From contig CM039123.1 in NCBI GenBank assembly GCA_022036555.1, positions 11,719,217-11,783,216 on the forward strand: 64,000 nt of DNA, given 5' to 3'. A model generated the notes under the pieces. That model ran no database searches. It had not been told where the DNA came from and was given only the letters and a program-made list of their open reading frames with translations. The first letter of the stretch is position 1. The number at the start of each line of letters is the position of its first letter. This document shows positions 1-11,500 of this stretch, piece after piece. Origin of the DNA: Microstegium vimineum. Its lineage: Eukaryota; Streptophyta; Magnoliopsida; Poales; Poaceae. Both the position numbers and the translations under genes were made by a program.

Positions 1-549
1 GCACCTAAAGTTGATGAAGGTTTTCTTCTTGGTTATGGATCAAATGAGCATGCCTATCGCGTATTCAACAAGACCTTAGGGAAAATTGAAATCACGATAG
101 ATGTGACATTTGATGAATCTAATGGCTCTCAAGTAGAGCAAATTGATCAAGTTGTTGTAGGAAATGAGGAACCACCATGTGAAGCAATCAAGAACATGGC
201 CATAGGTGACATTAGACCACAAGAAGTCAAGGCCACAGAGGTGGAAGCTCAAGATGGTGAAGCCACTACTCCCAGAGTTGAGGAAAGTGGAGCAGCAGTG
301 CTGCCTGGTCTAGCAGCAGTGCCAGACCCCGGCACTGTCGGACCAGAGGCCGACACTGCCACTCCCCACAGAGAGGTAGCAACAAGCTACTCACCAGCAA
401 GCCCAATGAACCTACAACCTATATTTGAATATTATGAGTATGGTGACCAAGCAGACCAACAAGAAGCCACAAAATACCCAAGATTGAGGCAAACAATTCA
501 AAGAGATCATCCCATTGATACATACTTGGGAATCTTCGAAAGGGGGTAA
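1..549 (+). pseudogene. Copia pol fragment: integrase C-terminal end and linker to RT
   Basis: The reading frame from base 1 encodes the typical integrase C-terminal motif of Copia elements (a GFLLGY-type block followed by YRVFNK), then an acidic, low-complexity linker rich in Glu, Pro and Ala. The linker ends with a block that usually precedes Copia RT (YPRLRQTIQRDHPIDTYLG). A stop at about 547-549 ends the frame before RT. The linker DNA holds several copies of the CAGTGCCG/GGCACTG motif that recurs through this element. Within a live element this would be an internal part of the Gag-Pol polyprotein. Confidence 0.8.
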
Positions 550-563
550 CTACTCGTTCACAT

Positions 564-1344
564 TTGGCAAATTTTTGTCAATTTTACTCTTTTGTCTCCT
601 CTTTGGAACCTCTCAAGTTTGAGCAAACTCTCGATGATCCGGATTGGGTAATGGCTATGCAAGAAGAGCTAAATAGCTTTGAAAGGAATCAAGTTTGGTC
701 CTTGGTGGAAAGACCAAATACCAATGTGATTGGAACCAAGTGGGTCTTTCGCAAAAAGCAAGATGAGAAGGGTGTTGGTGACAATAAGCAAGGCAAGATT
801 GGTTGCTCAAGGTTTCACTCAAGTGGAGGGCTTAGACTTTGAAGATACTTATGCACCGGTGGCAAGACTTGAAGCAATCTAAATGCTTCTAGCCTTTGCT
901 GCCCACCATGATTTCAAGCTTCAACAAATGGATGTGAAGAGTGCATTCCTCAATGGCCCTATCCAAGAATTGGTATATGTTCAGCAACCACCGGGATTTG
1001 AAGATCCTAAGTTCCCACACCATGTCTTCAAGCTCCATAAGGCGCTCTATGGGCTTAAGCAAGCACCAAGAGCATGGTATGAATGCCTTAAGGAATTCTT
1101 GATTAAACAAGGCTTTGAAATAGGCAAAGCGGATCCTACTCTCTTCACTCATAAGATTAATGATGATATCTTCGTGTGCCAAATATATGTCAATGACATA
1201 ATATTTGGTAGTACTAACCAATCCTTTTGTGATGAGTTTAGTAGGATCATGACTAAGAGATTTGAGATGTCTATGATGGGTGAGCTAAAGTTCTTCCTCA
1301 GTTTTCAAATCAAGCAACTCAAGGAAGGGACTTTCTTATGCTAA
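564..1344 (+). pseudogene. Copia reverse transcriptase, broken
   Basis: Two open stretches (564-842 and 883-1344) together cover a Copia RT. The first has the LDDPDWVMAMQEEL and VWSLV...GTKWVFR blocks at the RT start. The second has QMDVKSAFLNG, VYVQQPPGF, LYGLKQAPRAWY and the catalytic box. A frameshift near 780-842 and a stop near 880 separate them, and another stop ends the frame at 1342-1344. The catalytic box reads YVND instead of YVDD, so the first aspartate of the metal-binding pair is lost. This copy could not make an active polymerase even without the frame breaks. Confidence 0.88.
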
Positions 1345-1829
1345 ACCAAGTACACCCATGATATGCTACGAAATTTTGACATGGTGAATGCAAAGCCAAT
1401 CAAGACTCCCATGCCAACCAATGGACATCTTGATCTTGATGAAGGAGAGAAATCTGTGTACATAAAGGTATATCGTTCCATGATCAGCTCTCTCCTTTAC
1501 TTATGTGCATCTAGGCTGAATATAATGCTTAGTGTCTGCATGTATGCTAGATTTCAAGCTAACCTGAAAGAGTGCCACTTAGTGGTTATTAAGAGAATCT
1601 TGAGATATTTGGTTTTCACTCTTAACCTTGGCTTATGGTATCGTAAGGGCTCCAAGTTCGATCTACTTGGGTATTCGGATTCCGATTACGTCGGTTGCAA
1701 GGTAGACCAAAAAAGCACTTCGGGGACGTGTCAATTCCTTGGACGGTCCCTAGTGTCTTGGAGTTCTAAGAAGCAAAATTGTGTAGCCCTTTCCACAGCC
1801 GAGGCCGAGTATGTTGCAGCCGGCCCATG

Positions 1830-3343
1830 TGTTGGTATTTCTTATGACTATTGGATAAATCCGCAAGCGCACAGATTATACCATTGTAGCACTTCACCGG
1901 GAGTATTCCAGGTATCGTATTTTCCTCAGGGAACGATAAGTGAGTTAACTAGGAATATGGTTATGTCCTATGATGGATCAAGGGAGACTATGATAACTGG
2001 GTTGAGAGGTTCGATATAGCAAAGATATCTAACAAGGTATAGCTGGTTATACTGGCCTTATCAGCCCTTCTCTTGCAGGAGGCGATGGATAGATCAGAAA
2101 GAGGGCAAAACTCTAACCGGACCATGCCATCATGTTGTATTGAGGCCCTACCTTTTAAGAACTTATCTTACACACATGGTGGAATACAAAGACTAGATAG
2201 AGTTGTCACCTTCTACTAGCATCCACAAACAATCCGTGCGATAAGCAGTTTACAAAGGTAAGATTGAGCTTAGACACCACGTCTACACTTATCTTACTAC
2301 TTTAACCTTGGCCTAAGATCAAAGTACTTTACTCAGAGCAAAGCGATGAACAAGCGTGAAAAGTTGTATAACAACTAAACCATATTTAGATTACTTAATA
2401 CTATAAAGAACTCAGAAGAAGTCACTTACAAGTGCTAAACTTACAAGAGACTCGCATCCGCTGAGGAAGAACTCCGGAGAAGATTCTCGACAGATCCGGG
2501 GCTTTCTCCAGAAGAATTCCTCACTCTCCTCCAACTAGCATAACACTACTGAAGAGCTACACTAAGAGACTAGAGAGTAGTTTCTCCAATGAGGCATGAA
2601 TGAGAAGGGAGCTCTAGGGGTCTATTTATAGCTATAGGTGAAGTAGGGGCTACTCCGGTGCCACGTCAGCGATCCGCGTCACCTTCATCAACCACCGTAG
2701 GATCCAACCGACTTCAGAACAGCCATAGGATGGAGGGTGGTGATTTCACCATGTGGGAAGTGAGTAAGGCGGTTGAGGGGGGTGAAACCGCCATAGGGGC
2801 GGTCGGCCGACCCCCCCCCCCCTACTGGCCTGTGGCCCCCCCTGCTCCTCGTGGTTGATGGCCCACTGGTCAGGGACCAAGTGGGGCCTTGTGGGGCCCA
2901 CCTATAGGTCGGCCGATCCCCCTATGGGGTCTTTGGCCCACCTTTGTCTCTTGGCTGTTGGTCCCACCTGTAATATGCGTTGGATACTTCTTCTGAGTTG
3001 ATTTGTCACGCTGGTCTCATTGATGTGGGCCCATGGACCCTTGTGATGTGAATTTGAACCATTGGGAGGGAACACACTTGGATCCAAGGGGTAGGAAGTG
3101 TTGTTACATGGATCATGGGGGCTTGGGAGGCCTAGTGGTCCCATAGGGTGGTCGTCCGACCCCCTAAGTGGGCCCACTAGCTCCCAAAAGTCCCCATTTG
3201 TCATTATCTGCATCAAATACTCATGGAACATGTGGAACTAGTTATTTGGCATAATATGTTCAGGTTATGCTTATTTTCCTTCAATTATGAGGATGTTGAC
3301 GGTATTTTGATGGTGACAAAATAGCTCTTAATTACTGTCAACC
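1830..3343 (-). mobile_element. Solo LTR, family shared with 50613-54313
   Basis: The insertion interrupts RNase H. On the plus strand it starts TGTTGGTATTTCTTATG, and the same terminal sequence ends the element at 50613-54313 in the opposite orientation, closing with AATACCAACA. The other end (near 3296-3343) matches the start of the second copy, a TGTTGAC-type start with an internal GTATTTTG...GTCAAC. Flanks are CCATG (1825-1829) and GCATG (3344-3348), a target duplication with one mismatch. A TATA-like box on the minus strand at 2623-2630 (TATAAATA) fits an LTR promoter and sets the orientation. No gag or pol sequence is inside. ORFs in it are chance. Confidence 0.75.
2623..2630 (-). promoter_or_regulatory. 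TATA-like box of the solo LTR
   Basis: TATAAATA on the minus strand. A matching TATAAATG lies in the same relative place and orientation in the second copy of this LTR (53326-53333, plus). Confidence 0.5.
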
Positions 3344-3659
3344 GCATGTTGTGCCCAACTACTTTGTATGAGGCAAACCTTAAAAGATTTCAGATGTCAA
3401 TTCACCAAGATTCCTCTCTTGTGTGATAACAAGAGTGCCATCAAACTTGCAAATAACCCCAGTTAGTCACTCTAGAACCAAACACATAGACATCCATCAT
3501 CACTTCTTGAGAGACCACGAGTTAAAAGGATATATCGCAACTCGCCATGTGAGCACCGAAAAGCAACTAGCCGATATCTTCACTAAGCCTCTTGATGAGA
3601 CAACGTTTTGTGCTTTGCGTAGTGAGCTGAATATACTTGATTCTCATAACGTGGTTTGA

Positions 3660-4567
3660 ACTATAGCACACATTTGTTTGTCCACCTAGCGACATAGGCA
3701 AAACTTTAGAAAGTTTCAATTATGTGTTTCAAAACCAATTTTCAAAAGAAACTTAAATGTGTTGGTCATAGTATATATTGTTGATTTGCTTACTGACCAA
3801 CATATGGCAAGGAGTATGTGTCTACAATTGCATAATTATATAGTATGAAGGTGGCATAGCTACTCACTGCCCTGGCAGGTCGGCAGTGCCGGCCCCTAGC
3901 ACGGAAGTGCCGGTGGTGCGCGGCATGCCGGGCCTAGCCGCGGCAGTGCCGCGACTTGACTGCACCGAGCAGTCGGGTCTTGGGTCTTATCTCTCGGGCC
4001 ACCCTTTTTCCTCACCTAGGCCCGAGGGGACTCTACTCCCATCAGTTTTCTCCCACCAGAACACATCTCCCTCTCCTCTCTCTTCCCCAAGGCGACCAAG
4101 GGAGCCCAGAGGTCTCCTTCTTCTTCCCGGTGGTGCCGCTCTTTGGTGGTGCTGCCATTGGAGGAGGTGTGGAGGATCTTCTTCCCTACGTCAAGCTCCA
4201 TTCAAGCCAGCCCTTCTTCAACCTCACCCCTCTCTTTCAAAGGTAATAACTTGAAACCCTAACCCGGTTTGATCTATGCAATGTGTGGATTTTGAGATGG
4301 GATTTAGGTTGTTAGTAGTTGCATTATGTATGGTGATGATCCCCCAGTAGCTAGATCTGACCAAAACCTAGATTCAATGGTGGATTGACAAAGCATGCAT
4401 AGGTGTTGTTTGCACCAGTGCGGCAGTGCTGGGCACTGGGCAACAGCACTGCTGCATTTGCTTCTTTAATCGACCGTTGACTCTTGTTTTTCCTTAAATC
4501 TCTCCACTGAGTTTCAAGCCACTATTCTAAGTGCAACAACTTAACCTTCTCTCTTTTAAATGCATAA
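3660..4567 (+). other. Non-coding spacer between pol and the env-like ORF
   Basis: I find no convincing gene here. The stretch 3868-3962 is packed with variants of CGGCAGTGCCG, a near-palindrome that also occurs at 290-365, 4418-4450, 6409-6455, 7076-7130 and 7846-7880. The short ORFs at 3886-4254 are in this repeat-rich, pyrimidine-rich DNA and look like chance. In related elements the second ORF is thought to be made from a separate transcript. An acceptor-like pyrimidine stretch precedes the ORF, but I cannot fix a splice site. Confidence 0.5.
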
Positions 4568-6079
4568 ATGGAAGCCGGTGGACCGAGTGGTGTTAGAGGA
4601 AAGGGGCCAAGGACAAAGGCCCGAGCTATAAGAGGAGGCAGAGGTGGTGTTGATGATGGACTGAGTCCTAGAGAGAGGATCAGGCAAGAAAGCAATTTGC
4701 AGATGGCAGGGAGAACCATCAGAGAGGGTGCTTGCCCTGAGACACCTCCAGATCTTGGACTCTTTGATGGGTCCTATCTCATTCCTCATGCTAAGGAGGT
4801 GATAGTCAGGGAGCCTCAGGACACCCGTGCCAGAGTCAGGGTGAGTTATCTGAATCAGTACCGCTCTGTCCAAGAGCAAAGAGCAATCAATCCATATGAT
4901 GTGCCCAAGGACATGGGAGTGGATTACAGGTTCTGGAACACATTCCACTCAGATTTTTACTCCTCTGTTCTTTTTCATGCAAAGAAGCCCAAGATCATCA
5001 ACATGAAGTATGTTGATTGGGAACACCTTGAGAATAAGAGGGATCCGGTATTTGACAGAGTCATTGATCAGTGCAAGCAGCTAGGCATGTATGACTGGAT
5101 GGGTTTTTGGTATGATTGGAACACTGAAATAATCCATCAATTCTTTGCCACTTACTTTCTTGACAGCGAGAACCATGTGATGCATTGGATGACAGAGGGC
5201 ATGCATTACAAGTTGGACTTTGTGACTTTTGCCCGTCTCCTTGGCTTTGGAGAGGATGATAGAAGCTGCTCCAACATTCATGATGAGAGATGGTTAACAA
5301 ATGAAGAAATCTCTCCTCTCTACATTGAGCCTGAGAAGGCAGATGGTCTTGTGAAGGGGTTAAGGAGCAAGTACTATATCCTCAACAACCTCTTCAGGAC
5401 CACTCTCTATCCCAAGGTGGGATCTGCATCCAACCTCTATGGATCAACAAAGAATGTGCTGCGAAGGATGAGAGGTGGTGCCCTACCCTTTTTAGTATCT
5501 CGCTTCATTTGGGATGAACTGTTCATTGCAGCGGATGATGCTAGGAAGGAAATTCCTTATGCACCCTATCTCATGTTCATCATTGAGAGGGTGACTGGAC
5601 ATGTCTATAACAAAGACACTATCCATGAGCCCTACAGAGGTGAGAAGACAGTGCACTCCACAGCTCAGGTGGCCTCTTCCAGGAGCAGGGCAGCAGCCTC
5701 AGATCGCCCTGAGTCCTCCAGAGCAGCAGCTAGCAGAGGCAAGAAGAAAGGCAAGTTTGGCAGACTTTTGAGGAAGATATTCACTGGCATTTTTTTATGC
5801 CAATGACACTGCTTATAAGGCCAGACTTGAGATCAGAGAGCTCAGACAGGAGCAAGGGCTCAAATAGCTTTCTCCACCTCTTCCTCCACCAGATCTTAGT
5901 GAGGAGTCCAGCTTTGGCTCAGATGATGAGGACAATGAGGAGGATGATGATGAAGAGAAGATTTAGGAGGAGCAGACACCGAGACGCAATGGTCGTGCTA
6001 GAGCTCCTAGTGTTCACTTCACCGGCTCTCCTGACGACGATGATGACGATGATGACCATATGGATGAGGATAGCGACTA
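4568..6079 (+). pseudogene. Sirevirus second ORF (env-like), frameshifted near its end
   Basis: An open frame of 412 codons starts at the ATG at 4568. A basic, Gly/Arg-rich N-terminus (about residues 1-45) is followed by a globular region (about 90-330) rich in Trp, Tyr and Phe. That region resembles the family annotated as putative plant transposon protein, found downstream of pol in Sireviruses. A Ser/Ala/Arg-rich basic stretch follows. The frame breaks in a run of seven T (5790-5796). In the shifted frame it continues into a short helical segment and a strongly acidic Asp/Glu tail ending at 6077-6079, with two further in-frame stops. I see no clear signal peptide or membrane helix, so env-like describes position, not proven function. 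A host gene origin cannot be excluded. Confidence 0.65.
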
Positions 6080-6736
6080 GTTTGTATTCTTTTTGCTATG
6101 TTCTTCTCTTCTCTTTTGGTGACTTGTTGCCAAAGGGGGAGAATTACTAAGTGAAGGGGGTACAACATCTTCGACGGTCATGGAGGAGTAGCAGCTATTG
6201 GCACCTTTTCTATGTTAGTTGTGTTAGATTGTGAGATGAGAGAGCAACAAAACTATTTTATTGTAATATTGCCACTTTAGTACTTTATTTGTATTATTTG
6301 TGGATATTTACTCTCTCATAATTATCATGCTTGTCTCTGTGTGCCTTTAGTTTCTATTTATATTGTGCTGTGTGGTTGTGCTCGTGCTTCCGCAGCTTTA
6401 CTGTTGGCAGTCAGGCCGGTAGTGCCATGCCTAGGCACGGCAGTGCCGCTCTGCTGTTGACAGCATGCACTCTGATTGTTTGAGATAAGTTTGTGTGCAT
6501 CACGTATATATTTGTGACACCTTGTTTCAGCACCCCACAACAGCCATGGATGTAGGGGGATCCCTACTTCACTCCAATATGTGAATTTTTGGCTTTTCAT
6601 GCCAAATTGGAAATTCAAATTCCTATTCACACATTTAGGGGGAGCTCCTACACCCATGACTTGCATTGTCTCAGTTTGTTACTTCACTTTTGTAAGCTCT
6701 AAGTGTGTTGTCATCAATCACCAAAAAGGGGGAGAT
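6080..6736 (+). other. 3' non-coding region with repeated polypurine tracts
   Basis: No gene is visible. Tracts of the form AAAGGGGGAG occur at about 6131-6143, 6637-6645 and 6723-6735. The last one directly abuts the 3' LTR and is the likely plus-strand primer. Multiple such tracts upstream of the 3' LTR are a known Sirevirus trait. A CGGCAGTGCCG cluster lies at 6409-6455. Confidence 0.7.
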
Positions 6737-7942
6737 TGAAAGTGCAATCAAGCCCTAAGTGGGTTTTGGTGACATGACAACATAATTAGAGGACTAATGA
6801 GACTCTTCAAGTATGACAAGCAGGTTGAAAGAAAGGAGGTTGATGAACAGGTTGGTGGACCCCTCCAATTACAAAAGTACATGGCAACAAGCTCAAAGGA
6901 CTTTATTTCTTTAATATTTCGAATTTGAGTTAGGTATGCTATACTATTAATAGGGATTCAACACGCATGCCAACAAGTGAACCAAATGCTATATCTATAC
7001 ACTCACCATACACATCCACATACATAGTAGGCAAAATAGCTAGCTATTCCAATCTGTATCCTTTGCTGTTTGTGCCAGGCCGGCAGTGCCGAGCCGGCAC
7101 TGTCGCGACTTGAATTCTGACCGTTGGCAGTGAGGGGGTATTTCCTTACCTCCTCACTCCCCCCAACGGCAACATTGCTTATTCACTCAGAATCATTTCA
7201 TGAAACAGTTTGAGAAGCTCCCTTCTTGCTCCCATTTCTCCCTTGGTGCTCCAACTCTCTTCTCCATTGATTTCCAGTCAAATCTTTGAGAGTTTGAGCC
7301 TCCAAGCTTGAGAAGACGCTTCTCCCTCGGATCTTCAATCCTACAAGCATTTGGTTTGTGTGGTGGTCGGTGGTTTGGGTTCTTTACTCTTGGAGCATTG
7401 CTCCTAGCTGGCTAAGCGTTGCCCTTGAGCTTGCCTCCTTCGTGTGGCAGCCTAGGGAGGTTTGTAACACCCCATATTGCTAATACATTTCCCCTCATCT
7501 CAAGAGTTCATTCTCTTGACTTGAGACCGAAGAAAGAGCTAGCCTTTGTGGTGAGCTTGAGCCTAGTGTGGCGCACCTCAACAATGTGAACGTAGGCAAG
7601 CCTTGATGGCGAGCTGAACCACAGGTCAAATCTTGTGTCAACTTGTGATTGTCTCTCTACTTTGATATATATTGCTCTCAAGTTGATTTCTAGGGTTTGG
7701 ACCCGATCTACGCCGTGGGTGTATTGCTACCACTTTCAAGTGGTTCTAGAGGTTCCCTATACCTCTAGGAAGGTTTTGATTCAAGCAGAATTTCCATATC
7801 CATTATAGATTTTGAATTGTGCACATATCTATCCAGGTGACCAATACTGCCGCTCTAGAGAGTAGCAGTGCCGGGCCACTTTGCGTTTGATTTTAAACAG
7901 GCCTATTCACCCCGCCCCCTCTAGGCTAATCAGGTCCTTACA
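6737..7942 (+). repeat. 3' LTR of the first Sirevirus
   Basis: The LTR begins TGAAAGTGCAATC right after the purine tract AAAAAGGGGGAGAT and ends GGTCCTTACA at 7942, giving 1206 bp with TG...CA ends. Just before the end it has the CTATTCACCCC...CCTCTAGG block that also ends the LTR at 23163-24648. CGGCAGTGCCG-type motifs occur at 7076-7130 and 7846-7880. Confidence 0.85.
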
Positions 7943-8582
7943 AAAATGTGTGTCTCTTTGCGTTAACCATCAAGCTTCACTATTCGCCGAAGCCCGAACA
8001 ACTGTCCTGGGTATCCCCGTGGAAGGCTATCAGTGATAAAACATCGACAGTCGGCGCACTAGGTAGGGGCTTTCGGCAATTTTTTTCTCGAAAGTTTGAT
8101 GGACCACGACCTCAGGATGACCTATCCAACGGAAACGATGTTGGATCATGGATCTGCAACATGGATAACAATGACAAACTTTGACACTGACTCCGAGAAG
8201 AAGAAGAATTTGACTACAAAGTTGGACCAGACAAGCAAAAGTTAACCTAGAAGATGATGAGCCTTTCGATCTTGAACCTGACTCGGAAGAAGGGAGAGGA
8301 CGACTACGAATCTGACTCTGAGAAGGAGACGCCACCTCGTTCCAATCCCGTCCCAATCCTGGGAAAGCCAAGTCAAGACCGAATCGGATTCGAAGGCTAC
8401 TCGACACTAGACATTGAAAACAACCCAGAAGACAAGAGAAACTCGAGAGCATATAGACTGTGCAACTCTGCTTCAGTATTTCAACATTTTCTTTAGAAGA
8501 CAATGGGCATGATGAAGAGATGACCCCTAGGAGGAGCACAAGAAGGGATGATGATGATAGTAACACCAAGAGACTGCATAGT
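7943..8582 (+). mobile_element. Possible Tat-type Gypsy leader/gag scrap
   Basis: Around 8050-8090 the sequence reads TCGGCGCACTAGGTAGGGG, close to the primer-binding-site region (GGCGCGCCAGGTAGGGG) of Tat-type Gypsy elements. It is followed by a short, broken stretch with repeated Glu/Lys/Asp codons. No long ORF or domain is recognisable. The solo LTR at 8583 cuts into it. This is a weak call based on one motif. Confidence 0.35.
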
Positions 8583-11500
8583 TGTGATAGAACCTCTTAA
8601 AATCAGGGCCCACTTGCCAGGATTAGCGTCCACCCAACTTAATCCCAACAAATGATCCAAGTCTTAATTGATCCGTCAGGTGTCACCGTTTTGCAACGGG
8701 TCATCCACCTCTTTCCGAGCAGGATCCTCATTACAGATTTGCAGAAGTAATACAAAATTTTAATTTACATCAAAGTAGCGGAATACATAAGAGTCATATT
8801 ACAAACCATAAGTTTAGAAATATAACATAAGCGTCATTACTACATCAAGCTGGTGGAAAAGATTATGACAATCAAACCAAGTACTCTGTCCAAGAGTTAT
8901 ACCAGGACTGATCTTCAACATAATTGTGATCATACAACACGAAGTTGTACCCACCGCTCTAGGAACATCATCTGCAACAAGGGTTAACAAACCCTAAGTA
9001 CGGGAGTACTCAACAAGACTTATCCGACAAATGAAAATATTTGGTGGACAAAAGGTATGCATGTCATAGGATTCAAGGTGTGGTTTGCAAGAATCAAGTA
9101 TTTTGCATAAATGAGCATTTATAAAAAGAATTGAAATTCATTTAATTTGTTCATAAGATTACCCAAGTACCGACCTAGATTTATGATTGATAACAAGGTA
9201 ATACAACATTCCCAAAAGTAAACCATCATGGAACATTTAAGTATATTACTACGCGGTAGAGGACAGTGTTATTTTTCCATATCCGAGGAACACGACGATT
9301 CGAACCGGTTAAACCCAGCTGGGGCTTCCCAATCACACGGCATATGTAGCACCAAAGCACACATATAACTACTTTTTCCTGGATCCTCTATCCGAGAATG
9401 AGGGCCCGCCACCCGAGAGCACGGTACGCCTCCATCCAGTTCCTCAAACTTAGAGGGTACACTCCTCTCGACATCTCTCCACTCCCAGTGTGGGTTAACC
9501 GTCCTTTAGACTAGATTAGCCAGAGTCCAGCTTCCCCAAGGTATGTGATCAGTACTCCAAAGTCACAACCCTTGGACGTCTACAATGGACGGTTCCAAAT
9601 CAACACAGGTGAGAGAACTCGCTCACCAGTCACCACTGATGGCTCCCAAACACCGTGTCCGCCCGGTCTTAATTTATTACTTCTAACATTCCATCATTTT
9701 CTTTTTAAGACAACCATTTGCCGCAGCAATCCGCTATTCTTCTAAAAAACATAAGCATTGCCGAAGCAATCATGTTATCACCTATTCTCGCAGATGACAG
9801 AAAATCATCTGACTCTATCGGTCTAAGCATTGCTAAGCAGCATAAAACATTATTCATATTTTTAAAACGGTATCAAGGTATAGGAATAAATATTCAAGGA
9901 TAAGGCTATGCATCAAGTAGGAATTTGCTTGAATAGTAACCATGCAATAATTAACCATAAGTGTATTTAAAGAAAAAACTTTGAAATACAAGGTAGGGTT
10001 TGAATGCACCGGGCTTGCCTGGGTAAGAACACTAGTCAGTGTTTGTTAGATAAGACTCCTTGGTGAGTACCATTGATCGACATTAAAATTCTAAGATTAT
10101 CCATCTCCTGGATTTTATCACCAATACATATTCGATTAGATCCACCAATCACCGTCTTCGGGTTCGACATTATCCATCACGTATGAATCTATCGTACCTT
10201 AATGATATGCACAGATGCAAATGTATAAATACAAGGAAACAATAACACAAAGATGCATCACAACAAACATTAAGTGAACAAGAGTTCATACATGAGATAG
10301 GAACTTTTAGTTAATTAAGCAATATCATTTAAGCATAAAGGTTGACCATGCTAAGCACTTCAATCATAACACACCATAAGACTTGATTCAAAACATGTCA
10401 AGTATAGAGCAATCAAAACTAACTAAATAAATTTAGTCAAGTAAAGACAGATTAAAGCACTCAAGGTATCACAAGATTATACCATGCATAGACATCTATG
10501 GTTGATAAACTTAACCTTACCAAGCATTCCTTAACCAAGAGTTAATCATTAGATTAAACAACCAAGATAAAATAGAACGATTAACTTATGCATGCAATTT
10601 TTGGACAGCAAGACATCTGTCACAATTTTAATCATATATAGAGTTTTACAAATTCAAAGGACTTACAAGAAGACATTCTGAAAATCTTATGAAATTATCT
10701 ACATTTCATTTAATACTAGCACAACATGATTCACAAGTTAACTAAGTCAAAATTGCAAAGTTACAGAATATGTTCCTGAAAAACAGAGAGGAGTCATTTA
10801 TGATCTCCAACTTAAAACATGAATAACTCAAAATCTACTTGGCCAAATGCCATAAATTTTAACAGCAGCTAGGTACATGAGTTATCTACAACTTTGGTAT
10901 TCACAAGATTCTCAAAGAACAACATTAACAAGGGGTAATTTATATTGCCCCAAAACTATCCAGAAACTAGCAATTACAATAAATAAATATTAACTTATGG
11001 TGCAAACACATAATTGGACAAAAACAACTTTACCAACATGTCACACATGACTAATGAACACTAGAAAACATAGTGCCCAATGCTAAATAAATTCTTTGCA
11101 TACATTTTCTTAATTTATTTAGATAATTAGGTGTAAATATGAACACATATCAAACTTGCATAATAAATTTTAACAAAATTACAGAGGCCTACACATGCTC
11201 TTATTAGGCTACTGTATAAATTTCATGTCATTTAAACAAGTATAGAAACCTCTATGAAAAAAATAAAAGTTCTATTGCAATAAACTTAAACAACAAGACA
11301 GATTCTGCACTCAACTTTAAACAGCTATAACCTGAGATCTAGATCACATAAAAATATTAATCTTAACTTTTTAAAAATCTTATGAAATGTAATTCAAATG
11401 TTTGCACAGTGACAAAGCATGAATCTATATGTAAAATGCTCAAACAACTCATTCTTATCAGCTCTGTCCAGGGAGTAAACAGATTCACAACACAACTTAT

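Larger units (their letters stand above)
1363..3659 (+). pseudogene. Copia RNase H, split by a solo LTR
   Basis: The RNase H begins with the usual connection segment and shows SDSDYVGCKVDQKSTSG and LSTAEAEYVAAGPC near 1800-1830, both standard in Copia elements. At 1830 the frame runs into unrelated DNA. It resumes at about 3349 with the Copia C-terminal part (SAIKL, a SRTKHIDIHHHFLRD block and LADIFTKPL) and ends at a stop at 3657-3659. The 1.5 kb in between is an inserted solo LTR. The two halves join in sense once the insertion and one duplicated target copy are set aside. This end of pol is the 3' limit of the polyprotein; the env-like ORF starts about 900 bp downstream. Confidence 0.88.
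1..7942 (+). mobile_element. Sirevirus-type Copia retrotransposon, 5' part outside window
   Basis: This is the 3' portion of a Ty1/Copia element. In order it shows the end of integrase, reverse transcriptase, RNase H, a 0.9 kb spacer, a second long ORF, a non-coding stretch with several purine tracts, and a 3' LTR that starts TGAAAGTG and ends TTACA. A long ORF after pol plus repeated GGGGGAG-type polypurine tracts is the known layout of the Sirevirus (SIRE1/Maximus) lineage. The copy is dead: pol has several stops and frameshifts, and a solo LTR sits in RNase H. The 5' LTR and gag lie before base 1, so the target duplication cannot be checked. Confidence 0.9.

Noticed and set aside
3423..3659. 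Separate small gene after the solo LTR
   Set aside because: It is the C-terminal end of the Copia RNase H, displaced by the insertion.
7461..7480. TTTGTAACACCCCATATTG as the start of another chromovirus LTR
   Set aside because: It lies inside a Sirevirus LTR with no matching end or duplication; only a short resemblance.
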